A stretch of DNA of 64,000 nucleotides, from the NCBI RefSeq assembly GCF_003987395.1, contig NZ_PIPT01000005.1:1-64000 (forward strand). Reading direction: 5' to 3'. The translations under genes and the position numbers were made by a program. This stretch comes from Pseudidiomarina aquimaris. GTDB taxonomy: Bacteria > Pseudomonadota > Gammaproteobacteria > Enterobacterales > Alteromonadaceae. How positions within the stretch are numbered: position 1 is the first letter of the stretch; every line of letters starts with the position of its first letter. The notes under the pieces are model-generated. The model did not search any database. It was not told the origin of the DNA and saw nothing but the letters and a program-made list of their open reading frames with translations. Below are positions 34,290 to 43,905 of the stretch, in pieces.

Positions 34290-37142
34290 ATGACCGACTA
34301 TAAACACACGCTGAATTTACCGGAAACCGAGTTTCCGATGCGTGGCAACTTGGCTCAACGCGAGCCGCAAATGTTGCAGCAGTGGTATGCCGATGACGTG
34401 TACGGCAAGGTGCGCGTTGCGAAAGCGGGTAAGCCAGTGTTTATTTTGCACGACGGACCTCCGTATGCAAACGGTCAGATTCATATTGGGCACGCCGTTA
34501 ATAAGATTTTGAAAGACGTGATCGTAAAAGCGAAAACGCTAAGCGATTTCGATGCGCCTTATGTGCCGGGTTGGGACTGCCACGGCTTGCCGATTGAGCT
34601 GCAAGTTGAAAAGAAACATGGCAAGCCTGGCAAGAAATTGTCAGTCGCTGAATTTCGTGTGAAATGCCGCGAGTATGCGATGGGGCAGGTCGAGCAACAA
34701 CGCGAAGACTTCAAACGCTTAGGCGTGTTTGGCGATTGGGATAATCCTTATCTGACCATGAATCCAAAGCAAGAGGCGGACAGCATCCGTGCGCTAGGTA
34801 AAATCATTGCCAATGGTCATCTGCAGCAAGGCTTTAAGCCGGTGCATTGGTGTACGGACTGCGGTTCGGCGCTTGCTGAAGCGGAAGTTGAATATCAAGA
34901 CAAGCGCTCGCCAGCGATCGACGTTGATTTTGTTGCGGTTGATGAAGCGCAGTTAGTAGCGGCCTTTAATCATCCGCAAGGCCATGCCGGTGAAGGTGAA
35001 GTGAGCGTGGTGATTTGGACAACCACACCTTGGACCATTCCGGCAAACCGCGCAATTTCGTTGCATCCTTCATTGGAATACACCTTGGTGCAGGTTGAAG
35101 CGACCGACGAGCGTCCGGCACAACGGTTTGTGTTGGCGGACGAGTTAGTTGAGTCAGCGATGGCGCGTTGGAACATCGATGACTATCACAAGTTAGGTTT
35201 TGCCAAGGGTGCCGATCTGGAAAACATGAAAGTGCAGCATCCTTTGTTTGCCGACGTGCAAGTGCCGTTGATTCTTGGCGAGCACGTTACGACTGAATCA
35301 GGTACGGGCTGCGTTCACACCGCGCCTGGCCACGGTGTTGATGACTTCTTGGTTGGTCAGCGCTACGGCATTGAGGTTTATAACCCGGTAGGCGACAACG
35401 GTGTTTACAAAGAAGACACGCCGATGTTCGCTGGCCAGCACGTAATGAAGGCTAATGACAACATTGTTGAAGCGTTAAAAGACGCTGGGCGCCTAGTTCA
35501 CCACGAGGCCTACAATCACTCGTACCCGCATTGCTGGCGCCATAAAACACCGATTATTTTCCGTGCGACGCCACAGTGGTTTATCAGCATGGACAAGCAA
35601 GGTCTCCGCGCCAAGGCATTAGAGCAAATTAAGCAAGTGCGTTGGGTTCCAGAGTGGGGCCAAAGCCGCATCGAGAGCATGGTTGAAGGACGCCCTGATT
35701 GGTGTATCTCGCGTCAACGTACTTGGGGGAACCCAATTGCGGTGTTTGTGCGTCGTGACAATGACGAATTGCACCCGCGCACCCTTGAGTTGATGGAAGA
35801 AGTCGCCAAACGTGTCGAAAAAGATGGCATCCAAGCGTGGTTCGATCTGGACGCAAAAGAGTTGCTTGGTGATGAAGCTGACGACTATCGCAAAGTCACT
35901 GATACCTTGGATGTTTGGTTTGACTCGGGCGTGACCCATGAAGCGGTGTTGAACAAGACGCCTGGTTTGCAGTGGCCTGCCGATCTTTACCTCGAGGGCT
36001 CCGACCAGCACCGTGGCTGGTTCCAGTCGTCGTTGTTGACGGGCGTAGCGATGTATCAAGAAGCGCCTTATCACCAAGTGCTGACCCATGGTTTCACCGT
36101 TGATGGCCAGGGTCGTAAGATGTCCAAGTCGATTGGTAACGTGGTTGCGCCACAAGAAGTCATGAACAAGCTGGGTGGCGATATCTTACGTTTGTGGGTG
36201 GCAGCAACGGACTACTCAGGCGAGATGACGGTTTCTGACGAAATCTTAAAGCGCTCGGCCGATAGCTACCGTCGTATTCGCAATACCGCGCGTTTCTTAT
36301 TAGCAAATATCAATGCTTTCGATCCGGCGAAGCATGCAGTTGCTGCCGATGAGATGGTGGCGATGGACCGTTGGATCGTTGCACGAGCTGTGGCGCTGCA
36401 AGAGGAACTCTTGGAAGCTTACGATAACTACCAGTTCCATGTGGTAGTGCAAAAACTCATGCACTTCTGCTCGATTGAACTGGGTAGTTTCTATCTTGAC
36501 GTGATTAAAGACCGTCAGTACACCGCTAAGCGTGACAGTGTCGCACAGCGCTCATGTCAGACTGCGTTGTACCACATTGCAGAGCTGTTGGTGCGTTGGT
36601 TGGCACCGATTTGTAGCTTTACCGCACAAGAGATCTGGACCGCGTTGCCGCAGCATGATGCGAAAGGCCAGGCGCGCAGTGAGTATGTATTCACTGAAGC
36701 GTGGTACCGTGATGCAGCGCACATTGCGGTGAGCGATGCTGATAACGCCTTCTGGCAGCAACTGTTAGAAGTGCGCGATGCCGTTAACCGAGCTCTTGAA
36801 CAAGCGCGCCGCGATGACGTGATTGGTGGTTCGTTGCAGGCCGAGTTGAACTTGTATGCAAATACTGACCTCGCTGCGCAACTTGAACGGTTAGGTGATG
36901 AATTACGCTTTGTATTACTTACCTCAGCGACGCAAGTGCAAGCAGTTGAAACAGCCCCAGAGGGCGCTGTTGCAACAGATGTGAAAGGCTTGTGGGTCAA
37001 AGTAAGTAAGTCAGCCAACGAAAAATGTGAACGCTGTTGGCATCACCGCCCTGAAGTGGGCAGCATTGCTGAGCATCCAACCTTGTGTCAGCGCTGTGTG
37101 ACAAATGTCGATGGTGAAGGTGAGGAGCGCCGTTTTGCCTAA
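34290..37142 (+). CDS. ileS: Isoleucyl-tRNA synthetase
   Basis: 950 residues, class I synthetase charging tRNA-Ile. The HIGH motif is in [15 protein letters not shown] (near 58-72), the editing domain CP1 at about 190-390 has [16 protein letters not shown] is in [10 protein letters not shown] near 610, and a C-terminal zinc-binding domain has CERCWHH and LCQRC. Full length for the E. coli-type IleRS. The lspA start lies inside its last codons, so the two are coupled. Confidence 0.98.
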   Translation: MTDYKHTLNLPETEFPMRGNLAQREPQMLQQWYADDVYGKVRVAKAGKPVFILHDGPPYANGQIHIGHAVNKILKDVIVKAKTLSDFDAPYVPGWDCHGLPIELQVEKKHGKPGKKLSVAEFRVKCREYAMGQVEQQREDFKRLGVFGDWDNPYLTMNPKQEADSIRALGKIIANGHLQQGFKPVHWCTDCGSALAEAEVEYQDKRSPAIDVDFVAVDEAQLVAAFNHPQGHAGEGEVSVVIWTTTPWTIPANRAISLHPSLEYTLVQVEATDERPAQRFVLADELVESAMARWNIDDYHKLGFAKGADLENMKVQHPLFADVQVPLILGEHVTTESGTGCVHTAPGHGVDDFLVGQRYGIEVYNPVGDNGVYKEDTPMFAGQHVMKANDNIVEALKDAGRLVHHEAYNHSYPHCWRHKTPIIFRATPQWFISMDKQGLRAKALEQIKQVRWVPEWGQSRIESMVEGRPDWCISRQRTWGNPIAVFVRRDNDELHPRTLELMEEVAKRVEKDGIQAWFDLDAKELLGDEADDYRKVTDTLDVWFDSGVTHEAVLNKTPGLQWPADLYLEGSDQHRGWFQSSLLTGVAMYQEAPYHQVLTHGFTVDGQGRKMSKSIGNVVAPQEVMNKLGGDILRLWVAATDYSGEMTVSDEILKRSADSYRRIRNTARFLLANINAFDPAKHAVAADEMVAMDRWIVARAVALQEELLEAYDNYQFHVVVQKLMHFCSIELGSFYLDVIKDRQYTAKRDSVAQRSCQTALYHIAELLVRWLAPICSFTAQEIWTALPQHDAKGQARSEYVFTEAWYRDAAHIAVSDADNAFWQQLLEVRDAVNRALEQARRDDVIGGSLQAELNLYANTDLAAQLERLGDELRFVLLTSATQVQAVETAPEGAVATDVKGLWVKVSKSANEKCERCWHHRPEVGSIAEHPTLCQRCVTNVDGEGEERRFA

Positions 37143-37650
37143 ACAACCCAAACCTGATTTCAACAAGCGTACCAGCGGGCTGCAGTTTCTGTGGCTCTCG
37201 CTGCTGCTCATTATTATTGACCAAGCAACCAAGCAATGGGTGCTCAGTGCGTTCGATCTCTACGAAAGTATTGAGATCATGCCGTACTTGAACTTTACCT
37301 ATGTGCAAAATTTCGGTGCTGCGTTTAGTTTTCTAAGCGATCAGAGCGGCTGGCAACGTTGGCTATTTACTGGCTTAGCGATTGCCGTGAGTGTTATTTT
37401 GCTGGTGTGGTTGCGACGTAATCCAGTCGGCATGTGGCGGCAAAACCTCGCGTTTTCACTGATCCTTGCCGGTGCTGTGGGCAACGTCATTGACCGCTTG
37501 GTTTACGGTTATGTCATCGACTTCATCGATGTCTACGTAAATAACTGGCATTGGCCGGCATTCAACGTCGCCGATATGGCCATCACCTGTGGCGCCGTTT
37601 TAATGTTACTCGAAGCTTTCTTTGAACAACGTCAGGAGCAACGCGCATGA
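37135..37650 (+). CDS. lspA: Lipoprotein signal peptidase II
   Basis: 171 residues with four membrane helices. The catalytic aspartates are in [15 protein letters not shown] and FNVADMAI. It removes signal peptides from prolipoproteins. The TTG at 37135 is chosen because GAGGAG lies 9 nt upstream; an ATG at 37105 has no Shine-Dalgarno and would add ten residues. The start overlaps the ileS stop, the usual ileS-lspA arrangement. Confidence 0.94.
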   Translation: MPKQPKPDFNKRTSGLQFLWLSLLLIIIDQATKQWVLSAFDLYESIEIMPYLNFTYVQNFGAAFSFLSDQSGWQRWLFTGLAIAVSVILLVWLRRNPVGMWRQNLAFSLILAGAVGNVIDRLVYGYVIDFIDVYVNNWHWPAFNVADMAITCGAVLMLLEAFFEQRQEQRA

Positions 37651-38084
37651 TCAGCCGTCTACCGATCGAACATGGTCGGGAAGTGATTCTGCATTTCACC
37701 ATCAAATTGACCGATGACTCAGTCGCCGACAGCACCAAAATGTCAGGCAAACCGGCGAAGTTTCGCATGGGCGATGGCTCATTGACGGAGAACTTTGAAA
37801 GTTGCTTAGTTGGCCTCAAGGCCGGTGACGAACGTGAGTTTGAACTCGCACCTGAAGACGCTTTTGGCGAACCGAACAAAGACAACTATTATCAAGTGGA
37901 AACGCAAAAGTTTGCCGAATTACCAGAAGTTGGCCAAATCTTTACCTTCCCACAACCGGATGGTACGGAACTTCCTGGTATAGTGCGGTCAATAAACGAA
38001 CAGTTTGTGACGATTGATTTTAATCATCCGTTAGCGGGCCAACGGGTCCGCTTCGCAGTCGAAATTATTGAGGTAAATCCCTAA
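37647..38084 (+). CDS. fkpB: FKBP-type peptidyl-prolyl isomerase, SlpA/FkpB type
   Basis: 145 residues of the small cytoplasmic FKBP family with an inserted chaperone flap. VILHFTIKLTDDSVADST, FRMGDGSLTENFESCLVGLKAGDE and PEDAFGEPN are characteristic. The start ATGA overlaps the lspA stop. The lspA-fkpB-ispH order is conserved in gammaproteobacteria. Confidence 0.94.
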   Translation: MISRLPIEHGREVILHFTIKLTDDSVADSTKMSGKPAKFRMGDGSLTENFESCLVGLKAGDEREFELAPEDAFGEPNKDNYYQVETQKFAELPEVGQIFTFPQPDGTELPGIVRSINEQFVTIDFNHPLAGQRVRFAVEIIEVNP

Positions 38085-38087
38085 AAA

Positions 38088-38176
38088 CAGTTGTTTGCTA
38101 TTCGCTGTTTGTTGTTTGTTTAAACAAAAAGCGAACGCAGTGAGCGAGCGAACAGCAAATAGCGAACATCGCTTTT
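38088..38176. repeat. Heptamer-based palindromic element F (family 1)
   Basis: Arms 38090-38111 and 38149-38170 match at 18 of 22 positions in inverted orientation. The centre GTTTAAACAAAAAGCGAACG with CAGTGAGCGAGCG is the same as in element B. It ends about 15-18 nt before the ispH ATG, with GGTTGGAG in the gap. Confidence 0.85.
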
Positions 38177-38191
38177 AGGGTTGGAGATTTT

Positions 38192-39133
38192 ATGGATATT
38201 GTGTTGGCGAATCCGCGGGGTTTTTGTGCCGGTGTTGACCGTGCAATTACCATCGTTGAGCGCGCGCTAGAAATTTTTGAACCGCCCATTTATGTGCGTC
38301 ATGAAGTGGTCCACAACAAATATGTGGTGGATTCATTGCGCCAGGCTGGCGCGGTATTCGTTGATGAGCTTGAGGAAGTGCCTGACGATAGCATCGTGAT
38401 TTTTTCAGCACATGGGGTATCTCAAGCAGTGCGGCAAGAAGCCAAAGACCGTGGCCTGAAAGTCTTTGATGCGACCTGTCCACTTGTAACGAAAGTGCAC
38501 ATGGAAGTAACGCGGGCGAGTCGCAAAGGGCACGAATGTGTGTTGATTGGTCACCAGGGGCACCCAGAGGTCGAGGGCACCATGGGGCAATACTCGAATG
38601 CGCAGGGTGGTATTTATCTGGTGGAGTCGGTCGCTGATGTGGCTAAGCTTGAGGTGAAGAACCCGCAACAACTTCATTATATGAGCCAAACCACGTTGTC
38701 GGTAGATGATACGGCCGATGTGATTGATGCGTTGCGCGCGAAGTTTCCCAAGGTGCAAGGGCCACGCAAAGACGATATTTGTTATGCCACGCAAAACCGA
38801 CAGGATGCAGTGCGTGACTTAGCTGCGGAAGTTGATTTGTTATTAGTCGTCGGCGCCCGTAATAGTTCTAACTCGAATCGACTGCGAGAGCTTGCCGAAA
38901 AAATGGGAACGCCGGCCTATTTGATTGATGACGCGACCTGTATTGACCGTGCCTGGCTCGACAATGTGGAGCGTGTGGGGGTTACGGCTGGCGCTTCAGC
39001 GCCTGAGATTTTGGTCAAAAATGTGATCAAGCAGCTGCAAGATTGGGGTGGGGCGACTGTGAACGAGCGCAGCGGTCGTGAAGAGAATATTACGTTCTCG
39101 ATTCCACCAGAGCTGCGCGTTGTCGAACTTTAA
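38192..39133 (+). CDS. ispH: 4-hydroxy-3-methylbut-2-enyl diphosphate reductase
   Basis: 313 residues, final step of the MEP isoprenoid pathway, making IPP and DMAPP. The three [4Fe-4S] cysteine ligands are in [11 protein letters not shown] (Cys12), [11 protein letters not shown] (near 96) and SSNSNRL-adjacent [10 protein letters not shown]-type context with the conserved Cys of [11 protein letters not shown] (near 196). His motifs [12 protein letters not shown] and [16 protein letters not shown] are present. Length is typical. The leader carries element F. Confidence 0.97.
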   Translation: MDIVLANPRGFCAGVDRAITIVERALEIFEPPIYVRHEVVHNKYVVDSLRQAGAVFVDELEEVPDDSIVIFSAHGVSQAVRQEAKDRGLKVFDATCPLVTKVHMEVTRASRKGHECVLIGHQGHPEVEGTMGQYSNAQGGIYLVESVADVAKLEVKNPQQLHYMSQTTLSVDDTADVIDALRAKFPKVQGPRKDDICYATQNRQDAVRDLAAEVDLLLVVGARNSSNSNRLRELAEKMGTPAYLIDDATCIDRAWLDNVERVGVTAGASAPEILVKNVIKQLQDWGGATVNERSGREENITFSIPPELRVVEL

Positions 39134-39148
39134 CTCGAGATTTTACTT

Positions 39149-39535
39149 TTAACGTTCCCAGCACTCCGCTGGGGACTTCTGGTCATTCTGATTAAGCGTA
39201 ATAGTCGTGCAGCCGGTGTCGTTGGTTTGGCCTCCGGTGGCGGTTGCGGTCAAAGTATAGGTTTCAGCGCCAACATTACTGACCGAAAACGTATAATAAT
39301 CACTGCTCAAAGTAATACCTAAGGTTGCGATATCTGCGTAGCTGGTATTCTTCAACCGATACTCTTCTTGTGCCATCTGCAAGGTTAACAGTTGTCCCAT
39401 GGCATCGGCGCGCCGTGCTTCGCGCACATAGTCAACGAAGTTCGGGTAGGCAATGCCCGCAATGATGCCGATGATGACCACGACAATCATGAGCTCGATG
39501 AGCGTCATCCCCGCCTGCTTTAATTTTACTTGCAT
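39149..39535 (-). CDS. pilE: Type IV pilin PilE-like
   Basis: 128 residues with a short basic leader (VKLKQAG) cleaved before MTLIELM, Glu5 of the mature pilin present, a hydrophobic N-terminal helix, then a small globular domain with two Cys (DTGCTTIT and AECWER) that would form the C-terminal disulphide loop. It would be processed by PilD and assembled as a minor or PilE-type pilin. It faces away from the fimT operon across 92 bp and converges with ispH (15 bp apart). Confidence 0.88.
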   Translation of the reverse strand: MQVKLKQAGMTLIELMIVVVIIGIIAGIAYPNFVDYVREARRADAMGQLLTLQMAQEEYRLKNTSYADIATLGITLSSDYYTFSVSNVGAETYTLTATATGGQTNDTGCTTITLNQNDQKSPAECWER

Positions 39536-39564
39536 TTGTTTGCCTTGTCGTAAAAGATGAATTT

Positions 39565-39595
39565 TTGCACTACACTGTAGTGAATAAACTATAAC
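39565..39595. promoter_or_regulatory. Palindrome and promoter between pilE and fimT
   Basis: A 6-3-6 palindrome CACTACACTGTAGTG (39568-39582) overlaps TTGCAC (39565-39570). A -10-like TATAAC (39590-39595) follows at 19 bp. It sits between divergent pilin genes, so it could be an operator for both. No regulator can be named. Confidence 0.45.
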
Positions 39596-39627
39596 TAAAT
39601 AGATACGCTATTTTTGGCAATTTCGCA

Positions 39628-40188
39628 ATGCGCAGAACATTTATAAAACCTTGGGCGGCGGTTAAACGCGGCTTCACACTTCTCGAGTTACTAGTCACGC
39701 TGGTTATCCTTTCTATTATTATCGGGGCTGGCGTGCCGATGATGCTCGGTATGGCGGAATCAATGCGCTTGCAAGGTGCTGCGCAAGATACCTATGCCTT
39801 GCTGCAGTATGCGCGGTCAGACGCTTTGCGTACCACCGAAGAGCGCTTTGTAGTGTGGGACACCGATGGCGGCGCTTGGTGTGCTGCGGTAGCGGCTGCT
39901 AACGATTGCGACTGCCTTACCGAAGATTGCAGTATTAACGGCGTATTGCGGCAAGTGAATGGTACTGAATACACTGGCGTGAGCGTTAACGCAAACTTCT
40001 CTGCGGGCGACTATACTCGTTTTGATGGTCTGCGTGGTCTTGCTGAAGGAAATGCGGGACATGTGGCTTATCGTTTGACAGACGATGGCGGCGCGGTTGA
40101 AGCTGAAGTCCGCGTAGTGGTGAGTTTGCTTGGCCGTGTGCGGTATTGTAAGCAGAGCGGACAAATTGGAGATTACCCAGCATGTTAG
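39628..40188 (+). CDS. fimT: Minor pilin, GspH/FimT family
   Basis: 186 residues with a prepilin leader cleaved in KRGFTLLELLVTLVIL (Glu5 kept), an amphipathic N-terminal helix and a GspH-type domain: MRLQGAAQDTYALLQYARSDALRTTEE is the family signature. A Cys-rich segment (CDCLTEDC) lies near 92-99. It is first of the fimT-pilW-pilX-pilV cluster and overlaps pilW by 7 bp. It should help initiate the type IV pilus. Confidence 0.86.
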   Translation: MRRTFIKPWAAVKRGFTLLELLVTLVILSIIIGAGVPMMLGMAESMRLQGAAQDTYALLQYARSDALRTTEERFVVWDTDGGAWCAAVAAANDCDCLTEDCSINGVLRQVNGTEYTGVSVNANFSAGDYTRFDGLRGLAEGNAGHVAYRLTDDGGAVEAEVRVVVSLLGRVRYCKQSGQIGDYPAC

Positions 40189-40799
40189 TGGTACGGCAAA
40201 AAGGCCTTTCGATTGTCGAGCTCATGATTACGATTACGCTGGGCTTATTGCTCATGGCGGCACTGACGGCGGTGTTCTCGAACACTATAGGTGTCAACTC
40301 GCGGAGCCTCAAATTAAGTCAGATGCATGAAGAGGCCACGGCAATAATGGATCTGATGGTCGGAGAATTGCGCCGCACTGGGTATCGCGGTGATGCCGCC
40401 GAGCTCGTTTATGATCCAGCCAACGCAAGTACGGATTTCAACAATACAATTGCTGTGAGCCAGTACACTGGCGAAGAGGCGAATAGTTGTATTACCTTTA
40501 GTTACGATGAAGATGCCGATGGTGTGCATGATGGTGCAGCGGAGAATTACGGCTTTCGTGTACGTGACAATAAAATCCAACGTCGGCAAGCCTCTTCCGG
40601 TTGCGATAGCGGTGGCTGGCAAGACGTGACGAGCACCGCGATGTTAGTGGTAAATGATTTAGAGTTCACATTAACTGAGCAAATGATCGAGTTAGTGAAT
40701 GAGCAACGTGTCACGATAGTGATGGAGGTGGCAATGCCATCGGACACCGAAATCACGCGTACAATGACGAGTGAAGTGGTAATACGCAATGCATTTTAA
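40182..40799 (+). CDS. pilW: Minor pilin, PilW-like
   Basis: 205 residues with prepilin cleavage in KGLSIVELMITITLGLLL (Glu5 kept). The domain following LSQMHEEATAIMDLMVGELRRTGYRG is typical of PilW. It is shorter than many PilW proteins. GGAG lies 9 nt before the ATG, within fimT. It overlaps pilX by 11 bp, so translation is coupled. Confidence 0.84.
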   Translation: MLVVRQKGLSIVELMITITLGLLLMAALTAVFSNTIGVNSRSLKLSQMHEEATAIMDLMVGELRRTGYRGDAAELVYDPANASTDFNNTIAVSQYTGEEANSCITFSYDEDADGVHDGAAENYGFRVRDNKIQRRQASSGCDSGGWQDVTSTAMLVVNDLEFTLTEQMIELVNEQRVTIVMEVAMPSDTEITRTMTSEVVIRNAF

Positions 40800-41904
40800 T
40801 CATACGTCGAAACAGCAAGTTGGCTTTGCGACAGTCACCCTAACGGTGCTGTTACTGGCGATTATTATTCTTGTGACTTTATACACTGCAAAGTTTAAAG
40901 CGCAGGAACAGCGTATTATGCGTAACCACATGGCGTTGCAAGAGGCGCGCATTGTGGCCGATGCTGCACTTGAGCAAACCATTCAAGAGATCGATGCGGA
41001 TCGCGACAACCTCGACCGAACGATTACCGGAACAATCGCTGGCGCGAACTACACTGCCACTATTACCAATGTGAACTACCCTAATACGCCGCGCGGCAAC
41101 GTGGACGTGGTTGAGGTCGATATCGTTGCAAATTCAGCGGATGGCTCGGCAACGCAAAGGGCGCATCAAGAGCTTATCGTCATGTCGTTAGTGCGTGGTG
41201 GTCCAAATGTACCTTTGGCAATTAAAGGCGGGGTGAATGTGTCGGGTAGCTTCCAAGTGGTCGCAAACCCTAATGGTGGTGGTGATGGTGTGCCATTATC
41301 GATTTGGACCCGCGATGACGTAGACGTGAACGGTGCAGGCACCACTTGCGGCCAATGGGAATTTGATAATGGTGTTTGTGACTCGCAAACACTGAGTGAG
41401 CGTGGCGATCACGGCGTTGATATTCTGGATAGCGATCCGAATTTCCCAGACGACCTGCTCGATTATTTGTTTGGCGTACCCGAGGATAATTGGCAAGATT
41501 TGCGAGATATGGCGAATCAAATACTCCCGAATTGTTCATCGCTAGGGCCGAATACAACAGGCTTGATCTGGATTGAGGGCGACTGTGACATGCCGAGTAA
41601 TGACGTTGGTACTCGCGCAGCACCGGCACTCATTGTCATTCAAGATGGCGACTTTAAAATGAACGGGAGTGTGATTCTTTATGGGATGGCATTCCAGTTC
41701 ACTACGCCAGGAAATACCGATCAATATGAAATTACCCTAAATGGTAATGCATTTGTTGAGGGTTCAATCATGGCGAGTCAAAACCCGAAACTATCGAACG
41801 GTAACTTAACTGTTCGCTATAGTTTAGATGTATTGCGTAACGTGGTGGTTAATGATGAGTTTCGTCGACTCTACCGCGTAGGAGGAAGTTGGCATGATTT
41901 CTAA
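40789..41904 (+). CDS. Minor pilin-like protein, PilX type
   Basis: 371 residues with a PilX-like N-terminus: GFATVTLTVLLLAIIILVTL, but without the canonical GFTLxE; the helix continues to ARIVADAALEQTIQEID, a PilX_N feature. The remaining 250 residues include GGVNVSGSFQVVANPNGGGDG and a hairpin-rich region, and are not typical of small PilX pilins. Position between pilW and pilV supports the role. It overlaps both neighbours by 11 bp. Confidence 0.72.
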   Translation: MHFNHTSKQQVGFATVTLTVLLLAIIILVTLYTAKFKAQEQRIMRNHMALQEARIVADAALEQTIQEIDADRDNLDRTITGTIAGANYTATITNVNYPNTPRGNVDVVEVDIVANSADGSATQRAHQELIVMSLVRGGPNVPLAIKGGVNVSGSFQVVANPNGGGDGVPLSIWTRDDVDVNGAGTTCGQWEFDNGVCDSQTLSERGDHGVDILDSDPNFPDDLLDYLFGVPEDNWQDLRDMANQILPNCSSLGPNTTGLIWIEGDCDMPSNDVGTRAAPALIVIQDGDFKMNGSVILYGMAFQFTTPGNTDQYEITLNGNAFVEGSIMASQNPKLSNGNLTVRYSLDVLRNVVVNDEFRRLYRVGGSWHDF

Positions 41905-43831
41905 GAAGCAAAACCAGCGTGGCTTCACTTTTGTTGAGGTGTTAGTTGCGTTAGTGATCATCGCCGTTGGTGTCGCCGGCCTCGTGAGCTTGCAACGGAT
42001 GTTTATTCAGTCATCGACGCGAGCCGCTGAGCGCACCGCTGCAATGGAACTGGCACAAGAAAAGCTCGAAGAGTTGCGCTTTGTTGAATATGCTGATTTG
42101 GCAGCAGGATCGGATACGGCAACCCGCGAGGGGAAAAGTTTTAGTATGGACTGGACCATCGCCGACCGCTATTGGAGTGCGGGTGGTTGGGTTCCAAGTA
42201 GTGATCCTGCGGCACCCGATCCGTTACCGCCAGAGCCAGATATTAAGTCGGTGACTGTCTCAGTAGCATGGACCGAGCGCGCTGGTGAGGCTGAGTCACT
42301 CGATATGCAAGCCTGGTTTAGCAAGATCGAATCGCGCGATGGCGGACTGGTGGTCACGCAACCGAATCCACGCCAACAACCAAGTGTGACCTATAACCCC
42401 GGTGCAGCACCGGAAGTTATTGCAGTGCGTCTCACTGAGGATGCTTCGGCAGCGGCCTATCAGGTTAAAGAAACAACCAAGCCGACGCCTGAAGTCATGC
42501 GAAGAGGCAATAAGCTGCAGGTTAACTTTAACACTGTGACTTATGACCAAGCGACGCAAACGCAGCGTATCGAAGATTTCGTCACGGTCAATTGTTCCTG
42601 CCAGTTTGTCGGGGTGGGGTCGACCGGTAAAACGCCCGCACGCTTAATTTTAGAAGGTGACTATTTAGTATTGGATCCGAACGGCTCGCAGACCACGGAA
42701 AAAATGGTGGGGATGCCAGCGGACACCAATCAACCGGAGCTCTGTGACCTGTGTTGTCGAGACCATCATGACAGCCAAGAAATGGTACAAAGCGGCAATG
42801 TTTATCGACAGGAAGGCGCTTTCGCTCGTCTGCCGAGCGGCGACCATCGTCACTTTACTAACGTGAACGGCTATTTGGTGCAGGCAGGACTCGACGATGT
42901 CTACGAAGAGTCCTGTCGGATGCGTCGTGTGGATGGTTATTACGTCACCTATCCGGATTGGAATATTGAAGCATTAACGGTCATGAGTTCGGATTACCTA
43001 GTAAACTCAGCGACCAGTAGTGCGTATGTCGATTACATTCGAAGCGTGGTCAAGGCTTTAATGTTAAATCAAACACTGCCGAGCCCACCGAGCGATCGTG
43101 ATGTCGAAGTGATTCCTGGGGCTTACCAGATGATAGCGCGGGCGATTTATCTAGATCCGATGACTAGTGCGCACCGCAATAGCATCATTGCCGCCATTGA
43201 GGCAGGAGAGTCCGACTGGATTGCAAAAGTACCGTTTTACGAGGTTAACTTAACCTTGTTGGGTGACTGGACCTCGTCGAATCCAACGGTTGCAACTGTC
43301 GATAACGAAGAAATTCAAACCATTGTTGATCCGGAAAACAACTATTACGGGGCCTATAGCCGCGGGCTGGTGATCACTGAAAACGGCGGGACCACAACGG
43401 TCAACGTTTCTGCCGGAACGGGTAACTCGAGCATACTCGACAGTGACCCGATCCATCCATTTGAAGAGAATCGCCGCTTAGAGAGTGAACTCGATGTCAC
43501 TGTCGTCGCCGAGGATTCCGATAATGTCGAGCTCTACGCAATAACCGGTACGATAAACTGTACCGCCTACTCGAAGAACAAAGGCTGGCAAGACTGTAAG
43601 AACCCAGACATTAACGGGATTTCGATCACGACTTCGAACAACAACGTAAGCTGCGAAATCAATAAGCTCGGTAATAACGCGACTTATTCATGTCCTGGTA
43701 TTCGTGCCGGCACAAGCTTGTCGGTTACCTTCTTGCATAGCAGTGGTAATGCTGTCTACACACCTACCAGCTTTAGTGTTTCGTCAATCAGTGAAGACGT
43801 GCGCCAGGACACGGTTCTCGAGATTAACTGA
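41894..43831 (+). CDS. PilV-like prepilin with a very long C-terminal extension
   Basis: 645 residues, against roughly 130-200 for ordinary PilV. The N-terminus is a standard prepilin (RGFTFVEVLVALVIIAVGVAG, then AAERTAAMELAQEKLEELR). After about residue 110 comes an extension of over 500 residues with a Cys/His-rich patch (NCSCQF near 234; LCDLCCRDHHDS near 283-294) and Ig-like, Ser/Thr-rich segments toward the end. The Cys/His patch could bind metal or haem or form disulphides. No PilY1 gene follows, and the extension may act as a tip adhesin instead. This is inference. Strong GGAGGAAG upstream. Confidence 0.8.
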   Translation: MISKKQNQRGFTFVEVLVALVIIAVGVAGLVSLQRMFIQSSTRAAERTAAMELAQEKLEELRFVEYADLAAGSDTATREGKSFSMDWTIADRYWSAGGWVPSSDPAAPDPLPPEPDIKSVTVSVAWTERAGEAESLDMQAWFSKIESRDGGLVVTQPNPRQQPSVTYNPGAAPEVIAVRLTEDASAAAYQVKETTKPTPEVMRRGNKLQVNFNTVTYDQATQTQRIEDFVTVNCSCQFVGVGSTGKTPARLILEGDYLVLDPNGSQTTEKMVGMPADTNQPELCDLCCRDHHDSQEMVQSGNVYRQEGAFARLPSGDHRHFTNVNGYLVQAGLDDVYEESCRMRRVDGYYVTYPDWNIEALTVMSSDYLVNSATSSAYVDYIRSVVKALMLNQTLPSPPSDRDVEVIPGAYQMIARAIYLDPMTSAHRNSIIAAIEAGESDWIAKVPFYEVNLTLLGDWTSSNPTVATVDNEEIQTIVDPENNYYGAYSRGLVITENGGTTTVNVSAGTGNSSILDSDPIHPFEENRRLESELDVTVVAEDSDNVELYAITGTINCTAYSKNKGWQDCKNPDINGISITTSNNNVSCEINKLGNNATYSCPGIRAGTSLSVTFLHSSGNAVYTPTSFSVSSISEDVRQDTVLEIN

Positions 43832-43855
43832 TTCGATTTCGTTTCATTTGTGATA

Positions 43856-43889
43856 CTATCGAGGCAATTTTTAACGATTGCCTCGGTAG
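43856..43889 (+). promoter_or_regulatory. 13-bp hairpin upstream of ccmA
   Basis: CTATCGAGGCAAT (43856-43868) pairs with ATTGCCTCGGTAG (43877-43889) over 13 bp with one wobble; the loop is TTTTAACG. No T-tract follows, so it is not a standard terminator of pilV. It overlaps a GATACT -10-like box (43852-43857) and ends 16 nt before the ccmA ATG. It is either an operator or an mRNA structure. Confidence 0.45.
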
Positions 43890-43905
43890 TTGAACGCCTA
43901 TCATC

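Noticed and set aside
39155-39171. Terminator of ispH
   Set aside because: The CCCAGC/GCTGGG hairpin lies in pilE codons and has no T-tract.
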